Origin: Bryopsis sp. KO-2023
Taxonomy: Eukaryota; Chlorophyta; Ulvophyceae; Bryopsidales; Bryopsidaceae
Length of the DNA: 64,000 nucleotides
NCBI GenBank assembly: GCA_030272585.1
Contig: BSYQ01000010.1
Coordinates: forward strand, 4,898,001 to 4,962,000
Reading direction: 5' to 3'
The notes beneath the pieces are model-generated. The model made no database searches, was not told the origin of the DNA, and saw only the letters and a program-made list of their open reading frames with translations. Below are positions 35,822-48,912 of this stretch, piece after piece. How positions within the stretch are numbered: the stretch's first letter is position 1; the number at the start of each line of letters is the position of its first letter. The position numbers and the translations under genes were made by a program.

Positions 35822-38800
35822 ATGGGGCGTCCAGAAGCGGCGTACCGTATCAAGCGCTTTGCCGAGATCTCGGCACGAGAGCGGCAAGAAGCAGTTTTCT
35901 CGACCGTTTTCCCCTCGATGGACCCCGAAAGTGAGAAAACCAGCTCTGAACGGCGTCTTTCCAGATCGTCAAGGGCGTTCTCTCTCCCCGTTGGCGAAAC
36001 GACAAATTATCAGATCAAAAAATACCCCCATCTTTTTCGCTGTGCTAATTCCCACTCATAGACTCCCGTGACTAAAGTTCTCAGCGAGTCCGATATCTTT
36101 CAGGAAACAAAGCAGTCACGTAGACTTGGACGTTTTCTTGCCCGACTCCAAGCAGCTATCCTGTTTGCAGAAAACGATTTTATGGAAAGTTTGTTGGGAA
36201 TATAAAGGAAAGCAATTGTCCAGTGGTTGGTGACATCACCCCATTGAAATTTCCATTGTTTCATTGCAGCTTTTGGGAGCTAACCAGAAGTCCGCTGAGA
36301 GCGGCAAAAGGGAGTGGGGCATTCCAGCTTTGTTGGAAGAACGAATGGAGAAACAGTGGGACACACAAGTCAAGAAAGGTGGAATAATTTGTCCCATTGT
36401 TTGAGCTGAATGAAAACAGCAGCTTGATCTTCCTGGAAGAAATGAAAGAAAACTTGGGCCTGGCCCAAATTCACAAAATCTAGAATGACACTTGAAAGCT
36501 TGGAAGCACAAGGCAAAAGTTTCATTTTGGGGGAAGCAGGAATGAACCAGGGAACTGAATGCTTTTATGTCTCTGTTTTTGTGGCAAATAGGGCTCCCAA
36601 GCCCACTGGGACCATCCCCACAAGGCAATGGAGTTAATTTTGCACTGTATTCCCGACATGCTTCTCTGGTGGAACTCGTTCTGTACGATGACTCCGGAAA
36701 TTTCATGGAAGAAATATATCTGGATCCAGACGTTCACAGAACAGGTTTGTGATTTTAAAAAATTGGACACAGCACCAAGAGTGCCCAGAAACTGCAAGCC
36801 CGCATTAGAGATTTGATTGGTGATTCAATTAAGCTTGTTTGCAAATATGGTTTTATGACAAATGACTCCAAGGCATGATTTTTTCACTGCAGATGATGTG
36901 TGGCATGTATTTGTGGATGGGCTCCCGAAAAGCGGCGTCTGCTATGGTTTCAAAGTTCACGGGGCTGGGGGTTGGGAAACTGGCAATCGATGGGACCCAA
37001 CTGCTGTGTTGCTGGACCCTTACGCTCCTCATGCCTGGGGTAGAAAGAGATTTGGTGTTCGAGACGAATTCGAGAATTTCAAGCCCAAGGTAGGTAGCTA
37101 GTCAGTTGGGATGTATTTCACAGAACCCCCTTTCTTCGGCAACTGCCTCTGCAACTGGTGCGTAGTACCAGCAGCCCCCTTAACGTAAAGTCCTTGTGTT
37201 TGTGTGTTTTTTCTTTAGTTTGGTAGCCGTTTCCTGGGAACGTATGATTTCGAATCAGAGCAGTATGACTGGGGGGCGAATTACAAGAGGCCTAACATCC
37301 CCTTCAAGGATTTGGTTATTTATGAGTTGCCTGTTCGGACTTTCACTGCCGACGTCTCCAGTGAGGTTCCAGAAGGGGAGCGAGGAACATTCAAGGGACT
37401 GATGAGAAAGGTAATTTTTTTTCATAAACTTCTCTTAACAGACGAAATGCATGGGTTTTGGCTGGGGCTAATTGCCATGCAGGAGAGGTCTGATCCTGAA
37501 CAATTCCTGACAAACATTGTTCAAAGTAAAAGGAATTGAGAAATTTGCGGAGTGCCTAAGGAGACGTGCCTGACTCACTCCTTTTCACATCTGTTGACTT
37601 CTTGTGCTCCCATCAAGTCACAGGCTACATGCTTTGCAACTCTGTTTGTTTTGATCATCATCCGAGATTCTGGGTCTTCACGGCCTGTATAGCAAGAGTG
37701 TATGATTTGATGGATTATATTCATGCATGTGTTTCTATAGATCCCTCACTTGGTCGAATTGGGTGTCAACTGTGTGGAGCTCCTACCAGTGTTCGAATAT
37801 GACGAACTCGAATTTCAAAGGCAGAAAAATTCCAGGGAACATATGGTTAACATCTGGGGGTACTCTCACATCAGCTTTATGTCCCCAATGGGTCGATTTG
37901 GATCCAATGGGGGGGGACCTATACAAGCAGCCAAAGAGTTCAAGGATATGGTGGGCGCGTAGGTAGACAGTGGGTTCCACGATTGGAAAGTAAAGAGATC
38001 TGTACAGAACTCGAGCTCTGCTTTCATTCTATAACCAAAGGATGTACTGTCAAACATTGATAATCACATGGAGATGGTGCATGGATTGAGGAGTTTCTTC
38101 TTCCTTTCTGTTTCTCGTTCAGACTGCATGCAGCTGGAATTGAAGTGATACTGGACGTCGTGTACAACCACACTGCGGAGTCTGACGACAAGGACCCTTA
38201 CCTAGTTTCTTTCAGGCAAGTTTTCACCCCAAACTCATTTAAACACCTGTCGCACAATTTCGAAACGGTACAAATGTTGTATGGAGGGCAATTGTTAAGA
38301 ACAAGGAAAGAAATAGTGAACAATGGGCTCGATTTGACCTCTTTTATTATTTTGTTGGGTGGGGGGTACATATATATACATATAGATGTGTGTATATGGC
38401 CCAGTGGCAAGCAGTGTTGACTTGGTTTTCATTGTTTCCTTTCAATGACCTTCAGGGGGATTGACAACAGAGTCTACTACATGGTTGACACAACCAAATA
38501 CGTTCAGCTGATCAATTACAGTGGCTGTGGAAATACGGTCAACTCCAATCACCCAGTTGTCGCTCAACTCATCGTGGATTCACTCAAGCACTGGGTAGAG
38601 GAATATCACGTGGATGGGTTTCGCTTTGACTTGGCATCGTGCCTTTGTCGAGGTAACCTGTTCGAAATAATAAGACATAACAAACTCGACAGTGAATGAC
38701 CATCACCTTCGAACGCACCTACATCTGTCTCGACATTGCTGAGGGTTGGGTTATAATGACACTTTTTGTTTGTTTATTAACAGATGGATCCGGGAAACCT

Positions 38801-40654
38801 ATTCCTGCTCCACCCCTCATTCGTCAGATCTCAAAGGATCCAGTCTTAAAGAATGTGAAGTTGATCGCTGAGCCCTGGGACTTGGGAATGTATCAGGTAT
38901 TTTTGTACTTATGGTGCCAATGATTGTGATGTGGTTAAAAATTGAAAACGACGTCTCTCAAATAATGGACCGCCTACACCAAATCTTTACAAGTGTGGCA
39001 TGGCACATTGCAGTTTCCAATTCCGTCAAGATCCATTTGACATACTGCTGTGCGCTCATGATTGTGATCGGTGATACAATGGCAAGGTTTTTATTTTCCG
39101 ATATTGGTAGTTTCGTAGGCTGCACGATGCCTGCATGGTGATTTTGAAGTTTACTGTGTTTTGATCGTGACCATCAGGTGGGATCCTTCCCAAATTGGGA
39201 TATATGGGCTGAATGGAATGGAAAGTACAGAGATGACGTCCGGAAATTTGTCATTGGGGAGCCAGGTAAGGAACGACCTGTGCCTATTCCAAAATCGCTT
39301 TCATTGGGGCGGCTTTCTCCTGTGAAATCACTGTGGATTGATTTTTTTTTTGCAGGGATGAAAAATGACCTGGCCACTCGAATTGCGGGCTCGGCTGATT
39401 TGTATCAAACCAATGCCAGGAAGCCTTACCACTCCATAAATTTTGTTGTCGCCCATGATGGATTCACCTTGAGCGACCTGGTGTCCTACAATTCTAAACA
39501 CAACGAGCCCAACGGAGAAAGAAACCAGTGAGGTCTTTCGTTTGAAATCATTGTGATATTCTTGCGTATTTCCTCCTTGTGGAATGCACCTCGTTCCACA
39601 TCAATTAAATTTTTTTTTCGGTTGTTTTTTTCTGTGCAGAGATGGAACGAATGACAATTTTTCTTGGAACTGTGGGGAAGAGGGCGAAACTTCTGATGAA
39701 GGAGTATTTTGGCTCCGGCAAAAACAAATGAGAAATATGATGGTCATTCTGATGATGTCGCAAGGGACCCCTATGATATTGGCCGGTATGGGTGCTGGAT
39801 TTCACCGCCTTCGTTTCTTCTATGGTTGACTTGATCATTATTTTCATTTGGCAATTCATCCCCACTATTTTTGTTACTGTTTTCTTACTGTTCCTCATGC
39901 CAAGCTTCATTGGTTTTCAATTGATTTTTTTTTTATTCTGTGGAAAAATCCAGGTGATGAATTTGGGCAATCTCGATATGGGAACAACAATTGGTATGGC
40001 CACGATTCGGTGATGACTCATGTCTTATGGCCAGAGCCCAACGAGAATATTCGACAAAACTTGTTCCGTTTCTTCGCTGGCTTGATTGACTTTCGAAAAA
40101 ATCATCCTTTGCTGGGAAGAGGAGAGTTTCTGAAGTAAGTTGCAGGGTTGGATATAATTCCATCAGTTTTTGATGCCACAGGAACACTCAGGAACACTCA
40201 GGAAATTTCATTTGATTCTATGCCAGGATCAAGCAGGATCCAACAAACATTCTACTTTGTTTCCATATCTCCCTGTTCTAACTAAACAGTTTGCTTCTTT
40301 TCACCGAATGCAGACCATGTCTTGATTTTCTTTGTGTGTGAAACAATCGCTTGCAGCCCTGGCGATGTGAGTTGGCACGAGTCCAACTGGGAGGACGATG
40401 AAAGCCGGTTCCTAGCTTTCTCTTTGCATGATCGAGGTGTTGGTGGGGGCGACATCTACTGTGCCATGAACGCTCATGGTTTTTCGATCAATTGCCCCTT
40501 GCCACCCCCTCCGCGAGGACACAAGTGGTGCCGAGTCATCGACACCAATTTGGCCTCTCCTAAAGATTACACCCCTGGGGGTAACAATGGGGTGGACTCT
40601 GTGTACGACATTCAATCTCACTCTTGCATCGTCCTTTTGGCGAAACCAGTTTGA
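35822..40654 (+). CDS. Isoamylase, starch/glycogen debranching alpha-1,6-glucosidase (ISA3-like)
   Basis: Thirteen exons in phase: 35822-35930, 36592-36744, 36893-37089, 37219-37410, 37741-37958, 38123-38215, 38456-38652, 38784-38896, 39178-39265, 39356-39527, 39640-39785, 39954-40134 and 40357-40654 (718 residues). It hydrolyses alpha-1,6 branches in starch. Order: carbohydrate-binding module 48 ([19 protein letters not shown]), then the GH13 barrel with DVVYNHT, nucleophile Asp379 in VDGFRFD, acid/base Glu416 in LIAEPWD, and Asp488 in [34 protein letters not shown] completes the signature. The HNEPNGE and GNNNWYGHD details favour ISA3 over ISA1. Exon 6 ends in a GC donor. The first exon is the weakest part; it encodes no obvious plastid leader, so a further 5' exon is possible. 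Confidence 0.93.
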
Positions 40655-42027
40655 GCAGGGGAGGAGTAGGATTGGTTGCGTGTGATTGCGGCTGTGTGAA
40701 GCTGTCAGTGGTTAATTCTTTTCTTTCTGTAGCAAAGGAATGGAAGTTGTGTAACGAATATGATGATCTCTGGTGTATGCTCTGTGTGTAACCATCTGAA
40801 AAGACATTATCTTCCAACGTTCAGTACATCAGTTGACTGATTAGAGCTTTTCATTGTGGATGATTGTCAAGATCTCAAAACATGCAAACATCAGAAGGAA
40901 AGGAAAACAGACCGGCGATCGCCTGATCGATTTGTTCTGAAAACTTGGGATGAGGGAGTGCACGTGCGACTAGCTGACGGGATATGTCCATCGGTCAGTC
41001 ACAATCCATTCGAGCACAGCTCAGCATACGTTCTGACAATATTCTCCCAACATGTTGATGACTTCTCCGAAAAAACTACGCTCAACACCAAAAGAGTGTC
41101 TTGAGCTGTGGCAATCCCTCGGTCGCCTCTGGACGGTTGGATAGTGTTTTTTGCGAAGAAAACTTACGAACGGTTCAGTGCCCTTGGCTTCGAGTCGTGT
41201 GTCTTTGGAGAAAGGCCCGTCGTGTGGGGAGGACGGAATGGTGCGACACACAAATGGGGAGAGAAAGCCAGTTGGCTTTGTCAAAACACGGTACGTGTCC
41301 GTGTAACTGGGTTTCCTGGGTTTCCTGGGTTTTACCTGCAGTGTCTTTGGGCTTGCGGAAGTGTCGACTTTCCTGGGCTGATTGAAAATTACCCAGCAGG
41401 ATTAAGTTGAGGCTGTCCGTCTTCCAGATAATATTATCCCCATTCTTGACTGGAATTATGTGTAACTGTTGTGGCCTATGGTGCTGTGAAATTGGGTGGA
41501 TGATTCAAAAGAAATATCAAAAATGATTTTTTTTTTCTTTGGTGGGATGACATAGAAGTTCGTGAATTAGGGAAAAACAGCTTTCACCATAACACCAAAA
41601 ATTGGTTTTCTTCATTTGTCTTGATAACGATTTTTTGGTAGAACTCAACATTGCTCTTTTGTCTATATCTGATTTTTTTTTTTTTGGGGGGGGGGGTTTA
41701 TGGTTGATTCTTATGGATTGTCCCTGACGTTTGCTAGCACTAATATTGTTTGCCATATTGACAGGTCTTTTGTTTCACTTCGAGAGCTTCGATTTTTGTT
41801 TCACATGGTATCATTTCTGTTCTTTATGAGGGTGTGGATTTTTCACACTTCCAGGTACTGTAAAACGTCTGTTCTTTCTTCAAAAGTATGTGTATGTGTA
41901 TGTATCTTTTTTCCTCTTGTTTTTGGCAGTATTGTCTGTTTTATTTCTGTTGCAACCACCATTTTGTGAAGCAGTCTGGGAATATTTGAGCAGATTTTCG
42001 AAGTAAATATGTCATGTATTTCCTGAC
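40655..42027. other. Intergenic between isoamylase and AIG1-like gene
   Basis: Holds the isoamylase 3' UTR and probably the AIG1-like promoter. It contains a short GGGTTTCCT tandem near 41308 and T/G homopolymer runs near 41680. An open frame at 41108-41410 has no recognisable motif or splice support. Confidence 0.45.
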
Positions 42028-43140
42028 ATGGCAGCACACATCGATCCAAACACAAGCAAAAAAAGGAACAAAGCAACAAAGTGGTTAGGAATAATTATGA
42101 CAAAAAAGACAATTGTGCGTATTTTTATTTTACTTTTTGTCTCACACTACATGGGAAAAGGCATTCAATACATATCGTGCACTGGGTCCTTTTTATATGC
42201 TTTGAGACTTCCAATTGATTTTGCAATATTTTGGACATACAGGGGAGCAACATCTCTCAAAGGACATGGGGAGTTTGGTTGGTTTTTCAGATATCTTACT
42301 TTCTGGTCTTTCTCCTTGCAAACCTGGCATTTGTTTTTGTCGACACTGGTCGACCTGAGCAAGAAGGTAAGCATTTTTTTTTTGTATTGAAGCAGATAGC
42401 CCACAGTACTCACTTGCACTGTGGAAAGTATTAAAAAACTGTTTCGTTGTTGGGTTCCAAGTCACCCCTACCGTTGCAAAAGCATCCACTCCAAGAACCA
42501 TTCTACCGTGAATCAGGGTATCACTCAGCTGGAATGTATATGCCAGATGTCTGACTTTCACCTCTTCCCAACTGTTTTTGTGGTCGATCGTCAGGCAACG
42601 AAATACAGGTTGAAAAAAGGTGCTGATGATTTGGGATGCATGGCTTTCGCAACGGCCAATACTGTCACGTTGATGTATTACGCCTTGCTGGTGCTCACCG
42701 GAAACATCGACGAAGGCGACAGAATCGTCTGGTTAAGCACGGCAGTCCACCTGCTCAATTCCATCGTGGCATGGATAGACATATTCACCAGCTACCCCCG
42801 TAGATTCAGCCCACGATCAAAAGTGTGGACTGGGGTGTTTGCATTGATCTACTGTGGATGGATCAATTACATTCGTTATCACACCGGCTTTTTTCCGTAC
42901 CCCTTCTTGAATGCTTTGCCGCATCCACATGGGATCCTTGGGGTGGCTGTGGTTGGATGTGTGGTGCTGCTGTGCTTTTCACAATTGGGGGCATTTGTCA
43001 GCAACTGGGGTAGAAAAGTGATGGACAAATGGGAGGAAGAGGATCCTGCATGGTCGCTTGAAGAAAATGTGGTTGCTGCAAAAGCTGCCAGGCAAGCGGA
43101 GCGACCCAAAGAGCTGTACGAAGAGCTGAAAGTGGAATGA
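42028..43140 (+). CDS. AIG1/ADTRP-like multi-pass membrane protein
   Basis: Two exons in phase 0, 42028-42366 and 42595-43140 (AAGAAG|GTAAGC donor, CGTCAG acceptor), giving 294 residues. Family features appear in order: FFRYLTFWSFSLQTWHLF (residues ~88-105), WLSTAVHLLNSIVAWIDIF, and GWINYIRYHTGFFPYPFLN before the last helix. In animals AIG1 and ADTRP are membrane hydrolases of fatty-acid esters of hydroxy fatty acids, using a Thr and a His. The Thr in YLTF and the His in TAVHLLNS are plausible counterparts but I cannot align them rigorously. An N-terminal Lys-rich stretch and a charged C-terminal tail flank about six helices. Confidence 0.85.
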
Positions 43141-45253
43141 TGGCTGTTTCGTCGATGTGATGTGAGAATTAGTCATCAATCTGGGTTCTCCTTAGCTGTA
43201 TGAGAAAGGATAGTTTCCTTAGAAGAGAAATCGAGTCAAGATTGACTGGTGCATTTTTGAAATTCTGGTATCCGCATTTCAAAGAAGCACGATATTTGCA
43301 GTTTGCGAAAGAAGGTCGATGGCAAGAAAAGACTTTCTTGGGAATTAGCTGTTGCGTTTCAGAAATAATGGCATTTCATTTCAAATTAAGATATTTGGCT
43401 TCTGAGGATTTTCGAAGAACATGGGGGTGCATGAACACAGGCAATACTTCGAAAGAGGCCTGCAGCATGGCTGTTGTGAAACAAGCAAGCTCCTGGGCTC
43501 TGGGAAAATTCCGAACAAATAGGCTGTGCTGGTGTCATTTGATAGATCCTGTCAGTGAAACAACCTTTGAAAATAACAATGGAAAAGAATCTCCTAGGGG
43601 TCACGGGTTTGGCGGTTTTATTTTTATTTTCTTTATTCATTTTTTCGTTTGTTTCTTTTCGAAAGTGTAATGTTGTACATCAAGTCCGATCGAGCTAGGG
43701 GAATGCTACCCTTCATGTTGAATCTTAAGTAATTATGCTAGGGGGAAAAACATGCAAAAGTCCAGCGATTGTAGTTGGGGTTTGCAAGGTTCTTGTTATG
43801 AAAAAGGTGGAGAAAACGCCTGAATGTATTTTGAGATTGTCGCAAATCCTGGTTTGTAAAGGGTTCACAGCTGGTTGAGTCTGAAAGATTGTGAATTTAA
43901 TGTTTTCTTGTCGAATATCTTTGGTGGTTTGTTTCCTAACCAAACTGCTTGTGTCAGGAAATGGCTGGATGCACACAAACAAGCGAAAAAAAAGGAAAAA
44001 ACTAAACAATGTAGCGTCCCTGTGGGATTGCAGACTCAGAGCATCCCCACCGCGGAACTCATCCTCATCTCAACTCGCCCACGTGCGAGCGACTCGCGAC
44101 TATCAGGAGCGCAATACGATCCGCGCGTTTCCTGTACGATAATCTGTTGATTTGTCAGCTTCACAGCGTGGTCATGCTCGATGATAAAAGGAGAGGACCA
44201 CTGAGGTTCAGTGTGATAGGGGGTTGGTGTTTCGGGTGTGGAGATCAACTTGAGGTTTTTGCCCTTATTTGTTGTTCCCTTTGTGCGTGTTTCCATAGAA
44301 CATGGGTTTCGAAGGGACGGTCTGCGGAACACAGGTCCAGCACGTTGCTGGCGACTCGGACCAGGTGCACGTTGTTCCTTTGTTCCTGTCTCAATATGAC
44401 TCGTATCGTTTGCTGAGTCCTGACTCAGGAAACAAACACAGTGTATCGCCTGGATCGTTGATCTAACGGTGAAGTCGCGGGGGAAAATATGTGTATCCTG
44501 AGGCCTTTTGGAGACCTTCTGGGTGTTTGTGTTTGTGGGAGATGATAAAGTCTATCGAACCCGCCAGCGCTGTGTTTTGTGGCGTTCTATTCTCGAAACG
44601 CCGTTGTGGGTTGTTTGCGGTGGTTGCTTTCCTGACTGCCATAGACAGGGCTCTCGCTCGTTCAGTCGTGCGCAGTATAATAGCCGAGCTACCACTGTTG
44701 TTCTCGTCGGTTGGGGGGTGAAGGGTTCGATGGTGGCCGTCTTGGCCGTCTCTCAGTTTTCGGGGGCTGCCCGTGGTACTGCCCTATGACTGTTACGAAG
44801 AGTCGGCTTCAATAAACGTTGGAGAGATACATGTCGCGTCGCGTCATTCTCTGGAATCTAACGCCATCCGTGACGAGGAGCGCGATGTGTGTAGTGTGTC
44901 GCGCTTCACAAAGAATCAGAGGTCTTTTGTCGCGTATAACCAGTACAAATTCTGAAACCATGACGATCATGGAGGGTGGAGGATGGATCTTGAATAGCAA
45001 GGGTGGCATATTGAACACTTGATGGGATGGGGCGACAAGAGATATGCATATCTATTGATATCAACAATGCAGTGAAACTGATTCCCTGGTTCCCTGATCA
45101 GCCCATTTAGGTAGAAAACACCCACAAAACCTAGATTAAATAAACAGTGGTTGGCTAGTGATGCAGATGTCCATTCCGAAATGACAATCGTTGTGGAATC
45201 AATGAGCTGTGAGTTGATGTTCTGAAAAGATTTGATTTTTGTGGTGTGATCAG
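43141..45253. other. Intergenic with a higher-GC stretch
   Basis: No gene is supported. Roughly 44030-44960 is clearly more GC-rich and CpG-rich than its surroundings and has open frames on both strands without recognisable motifs. It could be a decayed mobile element or an unrecognised exon. The 156-codon plus-strand frame at 43200-43670 has no family pattern. Confidence 0.4.
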
Positions 45254-47070
45254 ACCACTGCTGGTGATCAGAATGGTAGCATTCCTTTGAGCACCCGAGT
45301 GCACTCCAAGACTGACGTCAAAGAGAAAGCCTTGTATGATTCTTACGACAACATGCTTGGAAAGCTGGCATTCAAAACGGGACAGAAGTCCAAGCCAAAG
45401 AAGGTGCGGTGGCACAAACGCAATTCATATTCTTTCTTTCTCTCTTTCTCTCTTTCTCTTTCACTGTAATTTGAGGTAGTTTTATATCCTTTGATCGGCG
45501 ATATGTTTTTTGTTGCTTTTGAAGAGATGGTTGTGAGAATTCAATGCTGTGCCTATCCACTTTGTGCAAATTTTGCCTATTAAATTTGTCAAACCGAAAC
45601 AGGAGGTATATGCAGTCTGCCAGTATGTCAATAAGGATTGCATCCCAGCAATATATCTATCTACAGATTTGCTGACCAGTTTCAACATACAAATCTACAT
45701 TCCTATGTTTCTCGTGGGCATGTTCCCTGGGGAAAAAAGCTTCTGTTGATTTTCAGGTTGCTAGCCATCCTTCTCCAATGAAGCTTCTGTCCCTCTTTTG
45801 TGCTGCTTTGGTCTGTGGCTTCGCAGTGGAGTTCGGTATTGATCAGGTAGGAAAGGCTCAACTCTCTAACTCTCTTTTTTTTCTCCACCAAATAAGACTT
45901 CTACTATTTTTTTTTTCAATCTTTCATGGAATAGTGTTGGATAGTCGCAATCGTTGCCACTACAACTCAAGTTTCCTTAGCTGCTGCTTCCTTTCTCTGT
46001 ACTATGAATTTAATTGTGGGGTGTGAACAGAGGAATTGAAATTAGCTCCCCCAAGTGATAAGGGTTTTTTTTATTGCATTTTTTTTTGATACGGAACTTT
46101 TACACTTTTCCTGGGTTTGAACTGTTGTATTGGTGCTGAAACAGGTCAAAACGAACAATACTTGCTCAACAATTGCTGTGGAGAGAACTGAGTTTGCAGA
46201 GAAGCTGGAATCCGTTTCGGGGGAGATGAATGACAGGATGATGACCATGACTGCTCTCTTGGCCAAGGAAACCCACGAGAGCAGCAGGCTCAGGGAAGAG
46301 CTGGAACACACCAAGAGAATGCTCAAGTATTTCCAGGGCAACTCTGAAGTGAGTATTTGAAATCCTCCAGAATTGGAACAGCTGTGGATATTCACTTTAG
46401 CAGCATTTTTTTCTTCATTTGTTTCCTCAGATGTTGATGTGTTGGTATTACCCTACTTTTTTTATGTTTTATGAGCTGATTTCTTTCCTTGATTTCCGTA
46501 GACACCCCATCACTTGGAGAAGACTACTGAGGTGAGTGCCGCTTCATTAGAACATATTTTGTTGATATTCTTTCTCGTTTAATGGCTAGCAGTGTGCAGT
46601 GATGTGCTAGTTTCAAACACTGAATCAAAGTGCATTCTTTCTTTCTTTGTGAACTGCTAGAAATTTCCGAATAGACCATCACAGGGTATGGCTGATAAGC
46701 AAACACCAAGCTCAGGATTATTCTAAAGCATTGCCTGGATTTAAAAGGAACAAATAAATTTTACATTAGTGGATTTGCTCCGACTGTTCGAGTGTGGCTG
46801 CAACTGGGGGAAAAAGTTCGAAGAAAAACTTTCATGTGTGACATGTGATATTTTGGCTGGCAGGATCTCAAAGTGAAGGTGGAAGAACCCACCCCCTCCC
46901 ATCGCCACTGGGTTCAGGGAGCATTGGACGATGGCCTTTTCAAGGTCTGGCAAGTCCGCTACCTGTTTTCTGAGGGCATTCGATTCGTTCGAATGAGTTT
47001 GCCACAAGAGTACCAAATAACACAGAGGCTGCACGATTGGGAAGATTTCGTCGCCGGTCCGATTGAATAA
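45254..47070 (+). CDS. Unknown protein with one hydrophobic segment and a coiled coil, 5' end unresolved
   Basis: Five exons join in phase: 45254-45403, 45757-45846, 46145-46348, 46502-46531 and 46864-47070. I do not recognise the family. The first exon codes for a basic, soluble start (KTDVKEKALYDSYDNMLG). The second carries a hydrophobic stretch, LLSLFCAALVCGFAVEFGI, that could be a single membrane helix. The third is a charged coiled coil (ALLAKETHESSRLREELEHT). The last contains HWVQGALDDGLFKVWQVRYL and ends FVAGPIE. The frame is closed just upstream of 45254, so a start exon lies farther left, or translation begins at the ATG at 45353. A membrane-anchored coiled-coil scaffold is the simplest reading. 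Confidence 0.6.
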
Positions 47071-48912
47071 ATTGATCACATTTTGCAAGAGAGAAATCAA
47101 CAAAAGAAAAGAAAATGAATAGAATTTGTCAATTGTAGAGAAAAGTAGGGAAAGAAAACAAAACAGAAAATCGTTCAGCACATGACATTTTTGGTGATTT
47201 CGTCCGAAGTGTTTCTATTGCTTGGAATGCCGGACGAGGTTTGGAAAAGTCAGTCATTCGTGCGTGAACCGAACAAATCAATAAGACGAGAATTAAGAAA
47301 GCGTGTGAAATCTGCGATCTTAGAGAATGAAAGGGGTTGATGGCGGTACGTAGCGGTACTGTACCGCTGTACCTGCACATGCACACGCTCTTTTGCGGGC
47401 TGTGATTCCATTATTGGGCTGGGTTTTTTTTCGTTTCATTTCTTTTATGTGTTTTTATCGTTTTTTTTTTTCATTGGAGTCTTCCATTCGCCCTCTTCTT
47501 GCGGCAAGTTTATATGCACACGAATGTCAAAATTGAATCGCTGGAATAACGAAGCTCCACCAACACTGGAGTGGCGGCGACTTTTTATGTATGAGGATTG
47601 CAGGCAAAAATTGAGAAAAAAGACGCACAAGTCTCAAAACTCTCGAGGCAGTGGGAAAAAAAAGGTGGTATTTCAAATGGCCTAATGTTTTGTTTTTTTC
47701 TTTTTACATTGCCAAGCTATTGACTGGATCGTATCCATTTCTTATGCCTAGAATTTCAAGAAGGTGTACTAACACCCTTGAATCAGACATAGAAGCACTT
47801 TTTTTGTTGGCCGATATGACTATTGAAAGGAAAGGGTTTTGTTATGCGGATGATAGAGGTCTTTCTGAATGGATGGAAGCCTTGCTAGCTATTTTTGGTA
47901 TGGTTGAAACAAGGTGGCATAGTCGTGGTCCTGGTGCTTGGGTTGATCTGGATATCGCCAGGCAATGGGGTGTTCATTTCTGAAATGAGATTGGGTTGTG
48001 ACTGAAAGAGGGAAAATACATGCTACCTGTCAAGGAATGCAGATTTTTCATTGAAAAACTGCGCAAATCTATTTCTTTCAGTGGTGTGGGGTTTTCTGTT
48101 GGAACGTGAGTGGAGTGTGTATTTATGCGTGTGTGTTTTTTCGTGGTTTTTGCTTAGTTGCTTGAAAGAAAGAAAAATTGCTTTGAAGAAGTATATGAGT
48201 GGGGATAAAAGTTGATACTTTTTGTTGGTGGTGGTATCAGCCCAGATTGTTGCTGCAGATTTTTGGGGCCTGATGTATAAATGCTTTTTGGACAGATGGA
48301 GAATCGTGGTTTTTGATTGCTTGTGAGGAATGTTTTTGGAGGAAGATGCAATGTTTTGAATTGGGATGTGACAGTTGTAAGGAGTGTCCATGATTCGTGG
48401 TTATTGATTTCACAATTCTGGATGTTCCCTGTCAGAAATTTTGAGAATGATTTGACGAGGAGGGCCAAACTCCAGCACGAATTTAGATATATCCCTCTTG
48501 ATTAGAAACAAAACCATAAACAAGACACCTCACCAACAATGCATCGGAACCCAATTATATGTCAAATTGATTTGATTGCTTGCTTTATTGTGCAAACAAA
48601 CACATGTATCATCTGATTACATGTGCCGATCGAATAAAGGATCTATCCTTATCTTTGGTGTGACAGAGTAGCATTTGCTCTTGTGGCACTTCAGCTGTTC
48701 ACTCCCTGAAGAAAACTATTCCCAAATTGTGAATCAGGGGTTCAAATTCTCAAATCGTTCTTTACAGGAAGACTTTCACACAAGAGAGTCCCTTCAAAGC
48801 AATCGCGCATAACATCCATTCACACGAACAGTGGGCAGCAGTGAGACCATTCCCCGAGCAATTTACAGTTTTCATTGGAACTTTGTTAGCAGCCATTCCA
48901 ACCCAAGAGCCA
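47071..48912. other. Intergenic between the unknown coiled-coil gene and LIG6
   Basis: No supported gene. The right end should hold the LIG6 promoter and 5' leader. A 17-bp near-perfect palindrome lies at 47352-47368. Confidence 0.45.
47352..47368. repeat. Near-palindrome AGCGGTAC T GTACCGCT
   Basis: Two 8-bp arms in perfect inversion around one base, with a further GCGGTAC copy just to the left. Small, could be chance or a protein-binding site. Confidence 0.5.

Noticed and set aside
41108-41410. 100-codon plus-strand open frame downstream of isoamylase
   Set aside because: No known motif, contains short tandem repeats, and is most likely 3' flank.
43200-43670. 156-codon plus-strand open frame after the AIG1-like gene
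   Set aside because: No family motif, odd composition, and no splice or promoter support.
48700-48760. B-box-like GGTTCAAATTC suggesting a tRNA gene
   Set aside because: No matching A box, acceptor stem or anticodon arm could be drawn around it.
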